From: Paracidovorax oryzae ATCC 19882
Lineage (GTDB): Bacteria > Pseudomonadota > Gammaproteobacteria > Burkholderiales > Burkholderiaceae_C
Length of the DNA stretch: 64,000 bases
NCBI RefSeq assembly: GCF_000687165.1
Contig: NZ_JMKU01000007.1
Span: 62,001 to 126,000, forward strand
Direction of reading: 5' to 3'
Below are positions 30,146 to 40,598 of this stretch, one piece after another. The notes under the pieces were generated by a model. That model ran no database searches and was not told the origin of the DNA. It worked only from the letters and a program-made list of their open reading frames with translations. How positions within the stretch are numbered: position 1 is the stretch's first letter; the number at the start of each line of letters is the position of its first letter. Made by a program: the position numbers and the translations under genes.

Positions 30146-30864
30146 GCGTGCAGTCCTTCCGCGGGCCGGGGCGCCGCAGGGCGCACGCACACGGTGGTTT
30201 CCACGGTGGTCACGATGGTGGCAGTGGCCTGCATGGCCACGGTACGCTGCACCACCGCCGCGACCGGCGCGAAGGACCGGCGATGTTCCGGGCATGCTCC
30301 ATGGGCCTGCAGCGCCGCCATGTGCTCCGCCGTGCCGTAGCCCTTGTGCGAAGCGAAACCGTAATGCGGATAAGCCTGGTGCAGCTGCGCGCACCAGCGG
30401 TCGCGCGTGACCTTGGCCAGGATGGACGCAGCGGAGATGGCCTGCACCAGCGCGTCGCCCTTGACGATGGCCTCGGCGGGCACGTCCAGCGGCGGCAGGC
30501 GGTTGCCGTCCACGAGCACGCGCACCGGCTTGAGCCGCAGGCCGGACACGGCGCGGCGCATCGCCAGCATGGTGGCCTGCAGGATGTTCAGCGTATCGAT
30601 CTCTTCCACCGTGGCCTCGGCGACGCTGCAGCACAACGCCTTGGCGCGGATCTCGTCGAACAGCGCCTCGCGGCGGGCAGCGGTGAGGGTCTTGGAATCC
30701 GCCAGGCCTTCGATAGGCTGCAGTTCATCCAGGATGACGGCCGCGGCCACCACGGGCCCGGCCAGCGGTCCGCGGCCCGCCTCGTCCACGCCCGCGACGA
30801 GCCCGGGTGGATGCCATGGCAGATGGGCCTGCTCAACGCGCGGCAAGGATTTTCTGGATCGCAT
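30142..30864 (-). CDS. rnhB: Ribonuclease HII
   Basis: Cleaves RNA in RNA-DNA hybrids and at single misincorporated ribonucleotides. The active site motif is [14 protein letters not shown] near residue 25, the later acidic residue is in [10 protein letters not shown], and HKGYGTAEH is near 168. The 240 residues exceed the usual 200 or so because of a Thr/Val/Pro-rich C-terminal tail of about 40 residues after the last conserved segment. ATG 30864 overlaps the end of lpxB by 32 bases; an internal TTG at 30846 is possible. It follows lpxB as in many proteobacteria. Confidence 0.93.
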   Translation of the reverse strand: MRSRKSLPRVEQAHLPWHPPGLVAGVDEAGRGPLAGPVVAAAVILDELQPIEGLADSKTLTAARREALFDEIRAKALCCSVAEATVEEIDTLNILQATMLAMRRAVSGLRLKPVRVLVDGNRLPPLDVPAEAIVKGDALVQAISAASILAKVTRDRWCAQLHQAYPHYGFASHKGYGTAEHMAALQAHGACPEHRRSFAPVAAVVQRTVAMQATATIVTTVETTVCVRPAAPRPAEGLHA

Positions 30865-31984
30865 CGGCGGCCAATCTCGGGGTATCGCGGCGCAGCTCCT
30901 CGTGCAGCGCGGTGAAGCGCCGCGCCAGCGCGTCGCGCTGGCCTGCAGGTGCGTCAAGCCACTGCAGCACGGCCGTTGCCAGGGCCTGCGGCGTGGCCGC
31001 GTCCTGCAGCAGTTCGGGCACCACGAAATCGCCGCACAGGATGTTGGGCAGCCCCACCCAGGGCTGCAGCTGCTTGCGGCGCATCAGGCGCCAGCTGATG
31101 GGGTGCATGTGGTATGCGATGACCATGGGCCGCTTGAACAGCGCTGCCTCCAGCGTCGCGGTCCCGCTGGCGATCAGCGTGCAGTCGCAGGCCGCCAGCA
31201 CGGCGTGGGACTGGCCGGCCGTGATCTGCAGCGCATCGCGCATGCCACATTCGGCGGCGATCTGCTCGATGCGCGCACGCAGCGCCGGCACCGCGGGCAC
31301 CACCATCTTCAGGCCGGGCCGCGCCTGGCGCAGCAGCGCCGCTGCCTGGAAGAACGGCCGGGCGATATAGGCGACTTCCGCGGATCGGCTGCCGGGCAGG
31401 ATGGCCAGCACTTCGTCGCCCGCACCCAGTCCCAGCTGTGCGCGGGCTGCGAGGCGGTCGGGCTCCATCGGGATGACCTGGGCCAGCGGATGGCCCACGT
31501 AGGTCGCCTCGATGCCATGGCGCGCCAGCAAATCGGGCTCGAAGGGGAAGATGCACAGCACATGGTCGGCGCTGCGCCGGATCTTGTGGACGCGCTCCGC
31601 GCGCCAGGCCCAGATGGAGGGGCAGACGAAATGCACGGTCCTGATGCCTGCGGCGCGCAGGTCGGCTTCCAGGCCCAGGTTGAAATCCGGGGCATCGACG
31701 CCGATGAACAGGTCGGGCCGCTCTGCCAGCAGACGGCTGCGCAATTGCCGGCGGATGCGCACGATGCCCCAGAGGCGACGCACCAGCTCGACGCTGTAGC
31801 CATGCACCGCGAGTCGCTCGCTCGGCCACAGGGAGTGGAAGCCCCTGCGCTCCATCTGCGGGCCGCCGATACCCTGCGCAGACACCGCCGGCCACTGTGC
31901 ATGCAGGCCGTCCAGGAGCAGTCCGGCGAGCAGGTCGCCGGACGTCTCGCCGGCCACCATCGCGATGCGAGGGGCTTCCTGCAT
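30833..31984 (-). CDS. lpxB: Lipid-A-disaccharide synthase
   Basis: Condenses UDP-2,3-diacylglucosamine with lipid X to the lipid A disaccharide at the inner membrane. It is a 383-residue family 19 glycosyltransferase with the N-terminal motif [12 protein letters not shown], the conserved VCPSIWAWR near 120, and PGSRSAEV near 185. ATG 31984 has GGGGAG about ten bases upstream and lies 16 bases after the lpxA stop; ATG 32017, overlapping lpxA, is less likely. It sits in the order lpxD-fabZ-lpxA-lpxB. Confidence 0.96.
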   Translation of the reverse strand: MQEAPRIAMVAGETSGDLLAGLLLDGLHAQWPAVSAQGIGGPQMERRGFHSLWPSERLAVHGYSVELVRRLWGIVRIRRQLRSRLLAERPDLFIGVDAPDFNLGLEADLRAAGIRTVHFVCPSIWAWRAERVHKIRRSADHVLCIFPFEPDLLARHGIEATYVGHPLAQVIPMEPDRLAARAQLGLGAGDEVLAILPGSRSAEVAYIARPFFQAAALLRQARPGLKMVVPAVPALRARIEQIAAECGMRDALQITAGQSHAVLAACDCTLIASGTATLEAALFKRPMVIAYHMHPISWRLMRRKQLQPWVGLPNILCGDFVVPELLQDAATPQALATAVLQWLDAPAGQRDALARRFTALHEELRRDTPRLAADAIQKILAAR

Positions 31985-32000
31985 GGCTGGACGCTCCCCT

Positions 32001-32789
32001 TCAGCGCGCGATGCCACGCGTCGAGGAGACGATGAAATCGCGCAGCAGCGCGATGTCGCCCGCGGCCTCGGGGTGCATGGCAGGAAGCTCCTCGATCGCC
32101 TTGGCGGCCGCCTCCAGGGTCAGCCCCTGGCGGTACAGCAGGCGGTGCATCTGCTTGACCGCGGCGAGGCGGTCCGCGGAGAAGCCGCGGCGCTTCAGGC
32201 CGACGATGTTGAAGCCGCGCACGCCCATCGGATTGCCGTCGACCAGCATGAAAGGCGGCACGTCCTGCGACACCGCCGAGGCGAAACCCACCATCGCATG
32301 CGCGCCGATCTTCACGAACTGGTGGATGCCCACCAGCCCGCCGACGGTCACCCAGTCGCCCAGCTCGACATGGCCGGCCAGCGTGGTGTTGTTCGAGAGC
32401 GTGGTGTGGTTGCCCACCAGGCAGTCGTGCGCGATGTGGCAGTAGGCCATGATCCAGTTGTCGTCGCCCACGCGCGTGACGCCCCCCGCGCCCGGCACGC
32501 CGAGGTTGAATGTGCAGAACTCGCGGATCGTGTTGCGGTCGCCGATCTCCAGGCACGTGTCTTCCCCGGCATATTTCTTGTCCTGGGGAATCGCGCCGAG
32601 CGAGGCGAACTGGAAGATCTGGTTGTCACGCCCGATCGTCGTGCGGCCCTCGATGACGCAGTGCGGCCCGACGCGCGTCCCGGCCCCGATGCGCACCTTG
32701 GGGCCGATGACCGCATAGGGGCCGACGGTGACCGAGCTGTCCAGCTCGGCGCCCGGATCGACGATGGCCGTGGAATGGATGCTGCTCAT
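32001..32789 (-). CDS. lpxA: UDP-N-acetylglucosamine acyltransferase
   Basis: First enzyme of lipid A synthesis; transfers a 3-hydroxyacyl chain to UDP-GlcNAc. It has 262 residues, the same length as E. coli LpxA. The left-handed beta-helix hexapeptide repeats are plain through the first 180 residues (for example [20 protein letters not shown]), followed by a helical C-terminus. The catalytic histidine lies in [10 protein letters not shown] near residue 125. The start is the ATG at 32789 ([10 protein letters not shown]), the conserved beginning. Confidence 0.97.
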   Translation of the reverse strand: MSSIHSTAIVDPGAELDSSVTVGPYAVIGPKVRIGAGTRVGPHCVIEGRTTIGRDNQIFQFASLGAIPQDKKYAGEDTCLEIGDRNTIREFCTFNLGVPGAGGVTRVGDDNWIMAYCHIAHDCLVGNHTTLSNNTTLAGHVELGDWVTVGGLVGIHQFVKIGAHAMVGFASAVSQDVPPFMLVDGNPMGVRGFNIVGLKRRGFSADRLAAVKQMHRLLYRQGLTLEAAAKAIEELPAMHPEAAGDIALLRDFIVSSTRGIAR

Positions 32790-32809
32790 GGTCCCGCGCC
32801 CCCGGCCCG

Positions 32810-33250
32810 TCAGGCGACGGTCCGCATGGTGCACATGATCTCGGCTTCGCACGCGGTGCTGTCGCCCACGCGCGCCACGCCGACGAACTTGTAGATGCCG
32901 CCCTTGATGCGGTCGAGCTTCACATCGAGGATGAGCTGGTCGCCCGGCTCCACGGGCCGCTTGAAACGCGCGCCGTCGATGCCGACGAAATAGAACACCT
33001 TGTCGTCGCCCGGCGCCTCGCCCATCATGTCGAAGGACAGCAGACCTGCCGCCTGCGCGAGCGCCTCGAGCATCAGCACACCGGGCATCACCGGGCGGCT
33101 CGGGAAATGGCCCGTGAAGAACGGCTCGTTGATCGTGACGTTCTTGATCGCCAGGATGCGCTCGCCCCTTTCGAGTTCAACGACACGGTCCACCAGCAGG
33201 AAGGGATAGCGGTGCGGCAGTAGCTTGAGGATTTGGTGGATGTCCATCAT
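32810..33250 (-). CDS. fabZ: 3-hydroxyacyl-ACP dehydratase
   Basis: Dehydrates beta-hydroxyacyl-ACP in fatty acid elongation and balances fatty acid against lipid A synthesis. It has 146 residues with a hotdog fold. The N-terminal marker is [14 protein letters not shown], and the catalytic histidine and glutamate lie in [23 protein letters not shown] 33250 overlaps the lpxD stop by four bases (ATGA), indicating translational coupling. Confidence 0.97.
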   Translation of the reverse strand: MMDIHQILKLLPHRYPFLLVDRVVELERGERILAIKNVTINEPFFTGHFPSRPVMPGVLMLEALAQAAGLLSFDMMGEAPGDDKVFYFVGIDGARFKRPVEPGDQLILDVKLDRIKGGIYKFVGVARVGDSTACEAEIMCTMRTVA

Positions 33251-34248
33251 TGGATGTGTGCGGGGGGACCGTCTTTTCGTATCTGTTCTTCGAGGGCCAT
33301 GATGCGCGCGCGCAGCCCGTGGAGCTGGCGCAGCGTGGCCGCGTTCTTTTCCCACTTCGCATTTTCGTCGAAGGGAAACATGCCGGAGTAGAGCCCGGGC
33401 CGCAGGACGGAGCGCGTGATGGCCGTGCCCGGAGACACCTGCACGCCGTCGGCGATCTCCAGGTGCCCCAGGATCATGGCGGCGCCGCCGATCATGCAGT
33501 GCGCACCGATGCGCGTGCTGCCGGACACGCCGGTGCAGCCGGCCACGGCCGTGTGCCGCCCGATGCGCACGTTGTGGCCGATCTGCACGAGGTTGTCGAG
33601 CTTGACCCCGTCCTCGATGACGGTGTCGTCCAGCGCGCCGCGGTCGATGCAGGTATTGGCGCCGATCTCCACGTCGTTGCCGATGCGCACCGCGCCGAGC
33701 TGCTCGATCTTGGTCCAGGCGCCGCCGTCGGGCGCGAAGCCGAAGCCGTCGGCGCCGATCACCACGCCGGGATGCAGCAGGCAGCGCTCGCCGATGCGGC
33801 AGCCCTCGCCCACCGTGATGCGCGAGGTCAGCACCGTGCCTGCGCCGATGTGCGCGCCGCGCTCGACCACGCAGAGCGGGCCGATGCGCGCCGAGGGATC
33901 GACGAAGGCTTCCGGATCCACCACGGCGGACGGATGGACGCCTGCCGCGGGCGTGTGCCCGTGCAGGCGCTTCCAGAGCTGCGTCGCCCGCGCGAAATAG
34001 GCGTAGGGATCCTGCGCCACGATGCACGCGCCGCGCGCCAGCGCTTCCTCGCGCATCGCGGGCGCCACAATGACACAGGCCGCCCGGGAGGCGGCCAGTT
34101 GTTGCCGATAGCGCGGATTGCTCAGGAAAGCCAGGTCGCCCGGTTCCGCAGAGTCGAGCGGGGCGATGCGAAGAATCTCGACGTTGCCGTCGCCCCCTTC
34201 GATCGTTCCGCCCAGCGCCTCAACAATCTGCCTGAGACGCACGCTCAC
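33247..34248 (-). CDS. lpxD: UDP-3-O-acylglucosamine N-acyltransferase
   Basis: Third step of lipid A synthesis; adds the N-linked acyl chain. It has 333 residues. An N-terminal uridine-binding domain covers about residues 1-100, then comes a left-handed beta-helix of hexapeptide repeats with the catalytic histidine in [12 protein letters not shown], and a short C-terminal helix. Neighbours are skp upstream and fabZ overlapping downstream. Confidence 0.97.
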   Translation of the reverse strand: MSVRLRQIVEALGGTIEGGDGNVEILRIAPLDSAEPGDLAFLSNPRYRQQLAASRAACVIVAPAMREEALARGACIVAQDPYAYFARATQLWKRLHGHTPAAGVHPSAVVDPEAFVDPSARIGPLCVVERGAHIGAGTVLTSRITVGEGCRIGERCLLHPGVVIGADGFGFAPDGGAWTKIEQLGAVRIGNDVEIGANTCIDRGALDDTVIEDGVKLDNLVQIGHNVRIGRHTAVAGCTGVSGSTRIGAHCMIGGAAMILGHLEIADGVQVSPGTAITRSVLRPGLYSGMFPFDENAKWEKNAATLRQLHGLRARIMALEEQIRKDGPPAHIQ

Positions 34249-34287
34249 GCGGGATGCCCCGCGCGCGCCGCCCGGCTGCCGCTGCGA

Positions 34288-34815
34288 TCACTTCGCACTG
34301 GCGCCAGCGCCTGCATTCAGCGCCTTGATCACCTTGTCGGTGATGTCGTGCTTCGGGTTGATGTAGACGGCTTCCTGCAGGATGACGTCGTACTTCTCGG
34401 CCTCGGCCACCTGCTTGACGGCCCGGTTGGCGCGTTCCAGCACCTGGCCCAGCTCTTCGTTCTTGCGCGCGGCCAGGTCGTCCTGGAATTCGCGGCGCTT
34501 GCGCTGGAAGTCGCGGTCCTGGTCAGCCAGCTGGCGCTGGCGGGCCGTGCGCTGGCTCTCAGCCATGGTGGGGGCCTCGCGCTCGAACTTCTCGGTGGCG
34601 GACTTGAGCGCGGCGCCCTGGTCGACGAGGTCCTTCTCGCGCTTGGAGAATTCCTGCTCCAGCTTGGCCTGTGCGGCCTTGGCCGTGCTGGCTTCGCGGA
34701 AGATGCGGTCGGTGTTCACGAAACCGGCCTTGAACTCCTGTGCCTGCGCGGGCACGGCTGCGCCGAGCGCGCCGAGCAGAAGGACCAGGGGAATATGGCG
34801 GGAAAGGGATTTCAT
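34288..34815 (-). CDS. skp: Periplasmic OmpH/Skp chaperone
   Basis: A 175-residue periplasmic chaperone for unfolded outer-membrane proteins. Signal peptide residues 1-25 (ending AAVPAQAQ) are followed by FKAGFVNTDRIF and a long charged, helical coiled-coil middle that forms the tentacles of the trimer. The ATG shares a base with the bamA stop (TAATG), so it is translationally coupled to the gene whose product it serves. Confidence 0.94.
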   Translation of the reverse strand: MKSLSRHIPLVLLLGALGAAVPAQAQEFKAGFVNTDRIFREASTAKAAQAKLEQEFSKREKDLVDQGAALKSATEKFEREAPTMAESQRTARQRQLADQDRDFQRKRREFQDDLAARKNEELGQVLERANRAVKQVAEAEKYDVILQEAVYINPKHDITDKVIKALNAGAGASAK

Positions 34816-37112
34816 TAGAAAGACGTTCCGATCTGGAATTGCAATTTCTGGATTTTATCGCCGGCGAACTTGCGCACCGGTTGCGCGAAAGCGAGGCGAA
34901 GCGGACCGAGCGGGGAAATCCAGCTCAGGCCCAGGCCCGCAGAGACACGCATGTCGCTGAAGGAGACCTTCTCGTCTTCGCCGTAAACGTTGCCGGCGTC
35001 CACGAACGTGAACACGCGCAGCGTACGGTCGTTGCCCGCACCGGGGAACGGCGCGATGAATTCGGCATTGAGCGTGACCTTCTTCGGGCCGCCCAGGGAG
35101 GCGCCGGTGACGTCGCGCGGGCCCAGGGTGCCCTGGTCGAAGCCGCGCACCGAGCCGAGGCCGCCGGAGTAGAAGTTCTTGAACACCGGGTAGGGCCGGC
35201 CGTTCAGGCCCTTGCCCCAGCCCAGCTCGGAGTTGAATGCCAGGGTGAACTTCTTGTTCAGCGGCACGTACTGCTGGAACTGGTAGTTGGCCCGGACGTA
35301 GCGCGCATCGCCCGCCACCGACCAGTCGGAGTTCAGGCGCTGGTAGCGGCCCGAATTCGGTGCCAGGGCGCTGTCGCGGTCGTCGCGCGACCAGCCGACG
35401 GTCAGGGGAAGGGCCGTGCTGCTCGTGCCGTACGTGTTGGCGTAGGAGAGGTAGGCCGCGGGAATGTTCGTGCCCAGCTTGATGCGGGTGTTCTCCAGCC
35501 CGCCGCCGAAGAACACGGTGTCGGTCTCGCTGAACGGGATGCCGAAGCGCACGCTCGTACCGGCGGTGACGAGCTGGTAGTTTCCGCCCTGGTCCTGGTA
35601 GGGCTTGTCGGTGCGGTAGTAGAGGTCCAGCGTGCGGGAGATGCCGTCCGGGGTGAAGTACGGGTTGGTGGTGCTGAGCACCAGCGTGCGGCGGTACTTG
35701 CTGGTATTCACGTCCACGCCCAGGTAATTGCCCGAGCCGAACACGTTCTCCTGCTTGATGCTGAACGACAGCGACACCTTCTCGGCGCTGGAGAAGCCTG
35801 CGCCCAGCTGCAGGGAGCCGGTGGGCTTCTCGGCCACGTTCACCACCAGATCGACCTGGTCGGGCGAGCCCGAGACCTCCTGGGTCTCGACGTTCACCTC
35901 GGTGAAGTAGCCCAGGCGGTCCACGCGGTCGCGCGACAGCTTGATCTTGTCACCGTCGTACCAGGACGCCTCGTACTGGCGGAATTCGCGGCGGATCACT
36001 TCGTCGCGGGTGCGGTTGTTGCCGCTCACCACGATGCGGCGCACGTAGGCGCGGCGCGAGGGCTCGGCACGCAGCACGAGGGCCACGCGGTTGTTCTCGC
36101 GGTCGATCTCGGGCACGGCCTCCACGCGGGCGAAGGCGAAGCCGAAGTTGCCGAAGTGGTCGGTGAAGGCCTTGGTGGTCTCGGTGACCTTGTCGGCGTT
36201 GTAGGGCTCGCCGGGCTGGATGGTGATGAGCGACTTGAACTCGTCGTCGCGGTCCAGGTAGTTGCCTTCCAGCTTCACGCCGGAGACCACGTAGCGCTGG
36301 CCTTCGGTGATGTTGATCGTGATGCTGATGTCCTGCTTGTCCGGCGACACCGCCACCTGGGTGGAGTCGATGCGGAACTCGAGGTAGCCGCGCGCGAGGT
36401 AGTAGGAGCGCAGCGTCTCCAGGTCGGCGTTGAGCTTGGTGCGGGAATAGCGGTCGGACTTGGTGTACCAGCTCAGCCAGCCGCCGGTGTCCTGGTCGAA
36501 CAGGCCCTTGAGCGTGGATTCGCTGAAGGCCTGCGCGCCGTTGATGTGGATGTCCTTGATCTTGGCGGGCTCGCCCTCGGTCACCGTGAAGGTGAGGTTG
36601 ACGCGGTTGCGCTCGATGGGCGTCACCGTGGTCACCACCTCGGCGCCGTACAGGCTCTTGTTGATGTACTGGCGCTTGAGCTCCTGCTCGGCCCGGTCGG
36701 TCAGGGCCTTGTCGTAGGGCCGCCCTTCGGTCAGGCCCACGTCCCGCATGGCCTTCTTGAGGGTGTCCTTGTCGAACTCCTTGGTGCCGGCGAAATCGAC
36801 GTCGGCGATGGTCGGGCGCTCTTCCACCACCACCACGAGCACGTTGCCGCTGGCTTCCAGGCGCACGTCCTTGAACAGCCCCAGCGCGAAGAGCGAGCGG
36901 ATGGCGGCTGCGCCCTTCTCGTCGTTGTAGTCGTCGCCCACGCGCAAAGGCATGGAGGCGAACACCGTGCCCGGCTCCACGCGCTGCAGGCCCTCCACCC
37001 GGATGTCCTGGACCTTGAAGGGTTCAAGGGCCCAGGCAGCCTGCGCGACGAAGACCATTGCGGCAACGGCGCATGCCGTACGCACGCCCAGGCGGTTGAT
37101 GTGTTTTTTCAT
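34815..37112 (-). CDS. bamA: Outer membrane protein assembly factor BamA
   Basis: Central outer-membrane protein that inserts beta-barrel proteins. It has 765 residues: a signal peptide to about residue 29 (ending AAWALEP), five POTRA domains over about residues 30-430, and a 16-strand barrel to the C-terminal phenylalanine. The lid-loop motif GSVRGFDQG (VRGF) is near residue 650. It lies between rseP and skp in the conserved order. Confidence 0.97.
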   Translation of the reverse strand: MKKHINRLGVRTACAVAAMVFVAQAAWALEPFKVQDIRVEGLQRVEPGTVFASMPLRVGDDYNDEKGAAAIRSLFALGLFKDVRLEASGNVLVVVVEERPTIADVDFAGTKEFDKDTLKKAMRDVGLTEGRPYDKALTDRAEQELKRQYINKSLYGAEVVTTVTPIERNRVNLTFTVTEGEPAKIKDIHINGAQAFSESTLKGLFDQDTGGWLSWYTKSDRYSRTKLNADLETLRSYYLARGYLEFRIDSTQVAVSPDKQDISITINITEGQRYVVSGVKLEGNYLDRDDEFKSLITIQPGEPYNADKVTETTKAFTDHFGNFGFAFARVEAVPEIDRENNRVALVLRAEPSRRAYVRRIVVSGNNRTRDEVIRREFRQYEASWYDGDKIKLSRDRVDRLGYFTEVNVETQEVSGSPDQVDLVVNVAEKPTGSLQLGAGFSSAEKVSLSFSIKQENVFGSGNYLGVDVNTSKYRRTLVLSTTNPYFTPDGISRTLDLYYRTDKPYQDQGGNYQLVTAGTSVRFGIPFSETDTVFFGGGLENTRIKLGTNIPAAYLSYANTYGTSSTALPLTVGWSRDDRDSALAPNSGRYQRLNSDWSVAGDARYVRANYQFQQYVPLNKKFTLAFNSELGWGKGLNGRPYPVFKNFYSGGLGSVRGFDQGTLGPRDVTGASLGGPKKVTLNAEFIAPFPGAGNDRTLRVFTFVDAGNVYGEDEKVSFSDMRVSAGLGLSWISPLGPLRLAFAQPVRKFAGDKIQKLQFQIGTSF

Positions 37113-37155
37113 GAGTGAACTGGTGCCGACATGGCGGATTCATGCGGCGGTAGGT

Positions 37156-38523
37156 TTAGCCAAAAAGCCGGGTGACGTCGTTGAAGAGGGCGATGGACAT
37201 CATCACGAGGAGCAATGCGAAGCCGCCCCTCTGCAACCGCTCCATCCAGGCGTCGGACACGCCCCTGCCGGTCACGCCTTCCCAAAGATAATACATCAGG
37301 TGGCCACCATCGAGGACCGGCAGCGGCAGCAGGTTCAGCACCCCCAGGCTCACGCTGATGAGGGCCAGGAACACGAGGTACTGGGTGAATCCGAGGCTGG
37401 CTGAACGGCCGGCGTAGTCCGCGATGGTGAGGGGCCCGCTGAGGTTCTTGAGCGAAGCCTCGCCCAGCACCATCCGGCCCATCATGCGCAGCGTGAGCGC
37501 GGACACTTCCCAGGTGCGGGTCACGCCGTTCCAGAGGCCTTCGAGCGGACCGTGGCGCACGGTGACCATCGCGGGCTGGGCACCCACGTAGGCGCCGATG
37601 CGGCCCGCGGGCGCCGCGCCGTCCTGACGCACCACGTCGGGCGTCACCTGCAGATCGACCGCGCGCCCTGCCCGGTCGATGCGCCAGGCCTGCGCGGCGG
37701 CCTTGCCGTCGCGCACGGAGGCGCGGATCAGCTCGCGCAGCTGCTGGCCATCCACCACGGGCGTGGCACCCACCTGCAGCACCGTGTCCCCTTCACGCAG
37801 GCCGGCCCGCTGCGCGGCGCCGCCGGCAACGACCTCGCCGATGACCGGACGGGTCCACGGGCCCAGCACCCCGATCTTGCGGAACAGCTGAGCGTCGGCC
37901 TCGCGCGCATCGAAATCGTGCAGTTCCAGAACCAGCTCGCGTTGCGGCGCGCCCGGATCGGATTCGACCTGCAGGCGCACGTCCTGGCCGTCGAGAGCGC
38001 CGCGCGTGAGCGCCCAGCGCAGATCCTCGAAGGAGCGGACCGGCTCCGGCTCTTCGGCGCCGATGGCGGCGCCCACCACCAGTTCGCCGCCGCGCAGCCC
38101 GGCGTCGTAGGCCACGGAGCCCGCGGCGGGGCTGGCGAGGATGGCGCGCGGTTCCTGCACGCCGATCCAGTTGACCACCGCATAGAGCACCACGGCCAGC
38201 AGCAGGTTGGCGATCGGGCCGGCGGCGACGACGGCCGCGCGCGCGCGCAGGGGCTTGTTGTTGAAGGCGAGGTGGCGCTCGGCAGCGTCCACCGGCGCCT
38301 CGCGCTCGTCGAGCATGCGCACGTAGCCCCCGAGCGGGAAGGCGCCGATCACGAATTCGGTGGAAGACCCGCGCGGCTGCCAGCGCAGCAGCGGCCTGCC
38401 GAAGCCCACGGAGAAACGCAGAACCTTGACGCCGCACGCCACGGCCACGCGGTAGTGCCCGTACTCATGGACCGCGATGAGCAGGCCCAGGGCGACGACG
38501 AAGGCGACGATGGTGAGAAGCAT
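37156..38523 (-). CDS. rseP: RIP metalloprotease RseP (site-2 protease)
   Basis: Inner-membrane zinc protease that cuts the anti-sigma factor RseA within the membrane and also clears signal peptides. It has 455 residues. The HEXXH motif is HEYGH near residue 19 in the first helix, and LPVLDGGHLMYY near residue 400 gives the third ligand. Two PDZ domains lie between (GLRGGELVVG and GLREGDTVLQVG). ATG 38523 is the conserved start. It is 34 bases after dxr. Confidence 0.96.
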   Translation of the reverse strand: MLLTIVAFVVALGLLIAVHEYGHYRVAVACGVKVLRFSVGFGRPLLRWQPRGSSTEFVIGAFPLGGYVRMLDEREAPVDAAERHLAFNNKPLRARAAVVAAGPIANLLLAVVLYAVVNWIGVQEPRAILASPAAGSVAYDAGLRGGELVVGAAIGAEEPEPVRSFEDLRWALTRGALDGQDVRLQVESDPGAPQRELVLELHDFDAREADAQLFRKIGVLGPWTRPVIGEVVAGGAAQRAGLREGDTVLQVGATPVVDGQQLRELIRASVRDGKAAAQAWRIDRAGRAVDLQVTPDVVRQDGAAPAGRIGAYVGAQPAMVTVRHGPLEGLWNGVTRTWEVSALTLRMMGRMVLGEASLKNLSGPLTIADYAGRSASLGFTQYLVFLALISVSLGVLNLLPLPVLDGGHLMYYLWEGVTGRGVSDAWMERLQRGGFALLLVMMSIALFNDVTRLFG

Positions 38524-38557
38524 GGGGGCACTCCCGTACGGTGGAGGAACGCGGCGG

Positions 38558-39736
38558 TCAGGCCGCGAGCCGCTCTGCCCGGTGCCGCGCGACCGAGCGC
38601 GCCTGGGCGTCGAGGTCGAGCAAGGCGCCCAGCGAGTCCGGGTTGGAGGGCGATACCGCCTCCAGAGTTGCAAGATTCAGCCGGTGGATCTGGTCGAACC
38701 GAATCCGGCGCTCCAGGAAGGACGCCACCGCCACTTCGTTGGCCGCATTGAGCACAGCGGTGGTACCCGGCGCGGCGCGCAGGGCCTGCCACGACAGGTG
38801 CAGCCCGGGAAAGCGCGTGGCGTCGGCTTCCTCGAAGGTCAGGGCGGCGAGGCTGCGGAAATCGAGCCGGGGCGTGCCGCTCTCGATGCGCTCGGGCCAG
38901 GCGAGGCCGCAGGCGATGGGCACGCGCATGTCGGGCGTGCCCAGCTGCGCCAGCACGGAGGCATCCTTGAACTGCACCATCGAATGGATGATCTGCTGCG
39001 GATGGATGACCACCTGGATCTGTTCCGGCGCCAGGTTGAACAGCCAGCGCGCCTCGATCACTTCCAGCGCCTTGTTCATCATGGTCGCGGAATCCACCGA
39101 GATCTTGCGCCCCATGGAGAAGTTGGGATGGGCGCAGGCCTGTTCGGGCGTCACGTCGCGCAAGGTGGCGGGCTCGCGCGTGCGGAACGGGCCGCCGGAC
39201 GCGGTGAGCAGGATGTGGTCCACGCGCCGCGGCCAGGAGGACGCATCCTCCGGCAGGCACTGGAAGATGGCGGAATGCTCGCTGTCGATGGGCAGCAGCG
39301 TGGCACCGCCCTCGCGCACCGCGGACATGAACACCTCGCCGCCCACGACCAGCGCTTCCTTGTTCGCCAGCAGCAGGCGCTTGCCCGCCCGTGCGGCGGC
39401 CAGGCACGGGGCGAGCCCGGCGGCGCCGACGATGGCCGCCATGACCACGTCCACCTCGGGGTGCGCCGAAATCGCCTGCAGGGCATCGGGGGTGTCCATC
39501 ACCTCGGTGGACGAGCCCTGTGCGGCCAGTGCCTCCCGCAGCGCGCGGGCATGCTCCGGGCTCGCCATGACCGCGTAGCGCGGACCGAAGCGCAGGCACT
39601 GCGCAGCCATCGCGTCCACCTGCATGGCGGCGCTCAGCGCGAAGATCTCGTAGCGGCCGGGGTGGCGCGCGACCACGTCCAGGGTGCTGGTTCCGATGGA
39701 GCCGGTGGAACCCAGGACGGTAAGGCGTTGTTTCAT
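38558..39736 (-). CDS. dxr: 1-deoxy-D-xylulose-5-phosphate reductoisomerase
   Basis: Second enzyme of the MEP isoprenoid pathway; turns DXP into MEP using NADPH. It has 392 residues. The dinucleotide site is VLGSTGSIGTSTLDV at the N-terminus. The active-site loop HPNFSMGRKISVDSATMMNK and the metal site GGEVFMS/LPIDSEHSAIFQ are intact. It overlaps cdsA by four bases (ATGA at 39733-39736). UppS and CdsA in the same run use isoprenoid and phospholipid precursors. Confidence 0.97.
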   Translation of the reverse strand: MKQRLTVLGSTGSIGTSTLDVVARHPGRYEIFALSAAMQVDAMAAQCLRFGPRYAVMASPEHARALREALAAQGSSTEVMDTPDALQAISAHPEVDVVMAAIVGAAGLAPCLAAARAGKRLLLANKEALVVGGEVFMSAVREGGATLLPIDSEHSAIFQCLPEDASSWPRRVDHILLTASGGPFRTREPATLRDVTPEQACAHPNFSMGRKISVDSATMMNKALEVIEARWLFNLAPEQIQVVIHPQQIIHSMVQFKDASVLAQLGTPDMRVPIACGLAWPERIESGTPRLDFRSLAALTFEEADATRFPGLHLSWQALRAAPGTTAVLNAANEVAVASFLERRIRFDQIHRLNLATLEAVSPSNPDSLGALLDLDAQARSVARHRAERLAA

Positions 39737-40587
39737 GGGGCAGCGAAATGGGTGAGCATCATGGCCAGGGGCAGCGTGGGCAGCAGCGCATCCACGCGGT
39801 CGAGCACACCGCCGTGGCCTGGCAGCAGCCGGCTGCTGTCCTTGGCGCCCGCGCTGCGCTTGACCAGCGATTCGACGAGATCCCCCACCACGCTCATGCA
39901 GGCCATGAACACCGCGCCGATGACCAGCAGCCACCACCCTTTGGCGGCAAGCCGCGTGTAGAAGCTCGGGACCAGGGCCTGCCAAGCGCCATCGGCGGCC
40001 GCCCAGGCCACGGCAAGCACGATCACGCCCGCCATGCCGCCCCAGACGCCTTCCCAGCTCTTGCCGGGGCTGATGGACGGTGCCAGCTTGGAACGCGTGA
40101 AGCGCAAGCCGAACGCCCGACCGGCGAAATAGGCAAAGATGTCCGCGACCCAGACCAGGACGAGCACGGACAGCAGGAAGTTGATGCCGATGGTGCGCGC
40201 CTGCACGGCGGCCAGCCACGCCAGCCAGAGGGCCAGCACCCCGCCGGCCAGGCGCACGGGATGGGGGATGCGCGGCCAGCCCTCCACGCCATGGCGCAGC
40301 AGCCAGGCGCCGCACAGCACCCAGCCGGCTCCGGCGGCGGCCCAGAGCCAGGGCAGCGGACGCGCGGTCCAGCCGCCCGCCCAGCTCGCGGCGCAGAGCA
40401 GCACGCAGGCCGCGCCCACCGCCAGGGACGCCGGCTGGCCCAGGCCCTGCAGCCGGCCCCACTCCCAGCCGCCGGCGGCCATGAGCACCAGCACCACGGC
40501 CGCGAAAGGCACGACCGAGCCGGCGAAGAGTGCCGGCAGCAGGATGGCCAGCAGGACGATGGCCGTGAGGATGCGCGTCACCAGCAT
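39733..40587 (-). CDS. cdsA: Phosphatidate cytidylyltransferase
   Basis: Makes CDP-diacylglycerol from phosphatidic acid and CTP. It is a 284-residue polytopic inner-membrane protein with about eight helices. The family signature is complete near the C-terminus: SLVKRSAGAKDSSRL, then LPGHGGVLDRVD. ATG 40587 has AAGGGA upstream; an ATG at 40608 would overlap the uppS stop by ten bases and is less likely. Confidence 0.95.
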   Translation of the reverse strand: MLVTRILTAIVLLAILLPALFAGSVVPFAAVVLVLMAAGGWEWGRLQGLGQPASLAVGAACVLLCAASWAGGWTARPLPWLWAAAGAGWVLCGAWLLRHGVEGWPRIPHPVRLAGGVLALWLAWLAAVQARTIGINFLLSVLVLVWVADIFAYFAGRAFGLRFTRSKLAPSISPGKSWEGVWGGMAGVIVLAVAWAAADGAWQALVPSFYTRLAAKGWWLLVIGAVFMACMSVVGDLVESLVKRSAGAKDSSRLLPGHGGVLDRVDALLPTLPLAMMLTHFAAP

Positions 40588-40598
40588 GGGAAATCCCT

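Noticed and set aside
34740-37118. A 792-codon plus-strand open frame antisense to bamA
   Set aside because: It is a shadow frame of a canonical gene; high third-position GC keeps the opposite strand free of stops.
38349-39599. A 416-codon frame overlapping dxr and rseP on the same strand
   Set aside because: It is out of phase with two essential genes whose motifs are intact; it is only an alternative frame kept open by GC bias.
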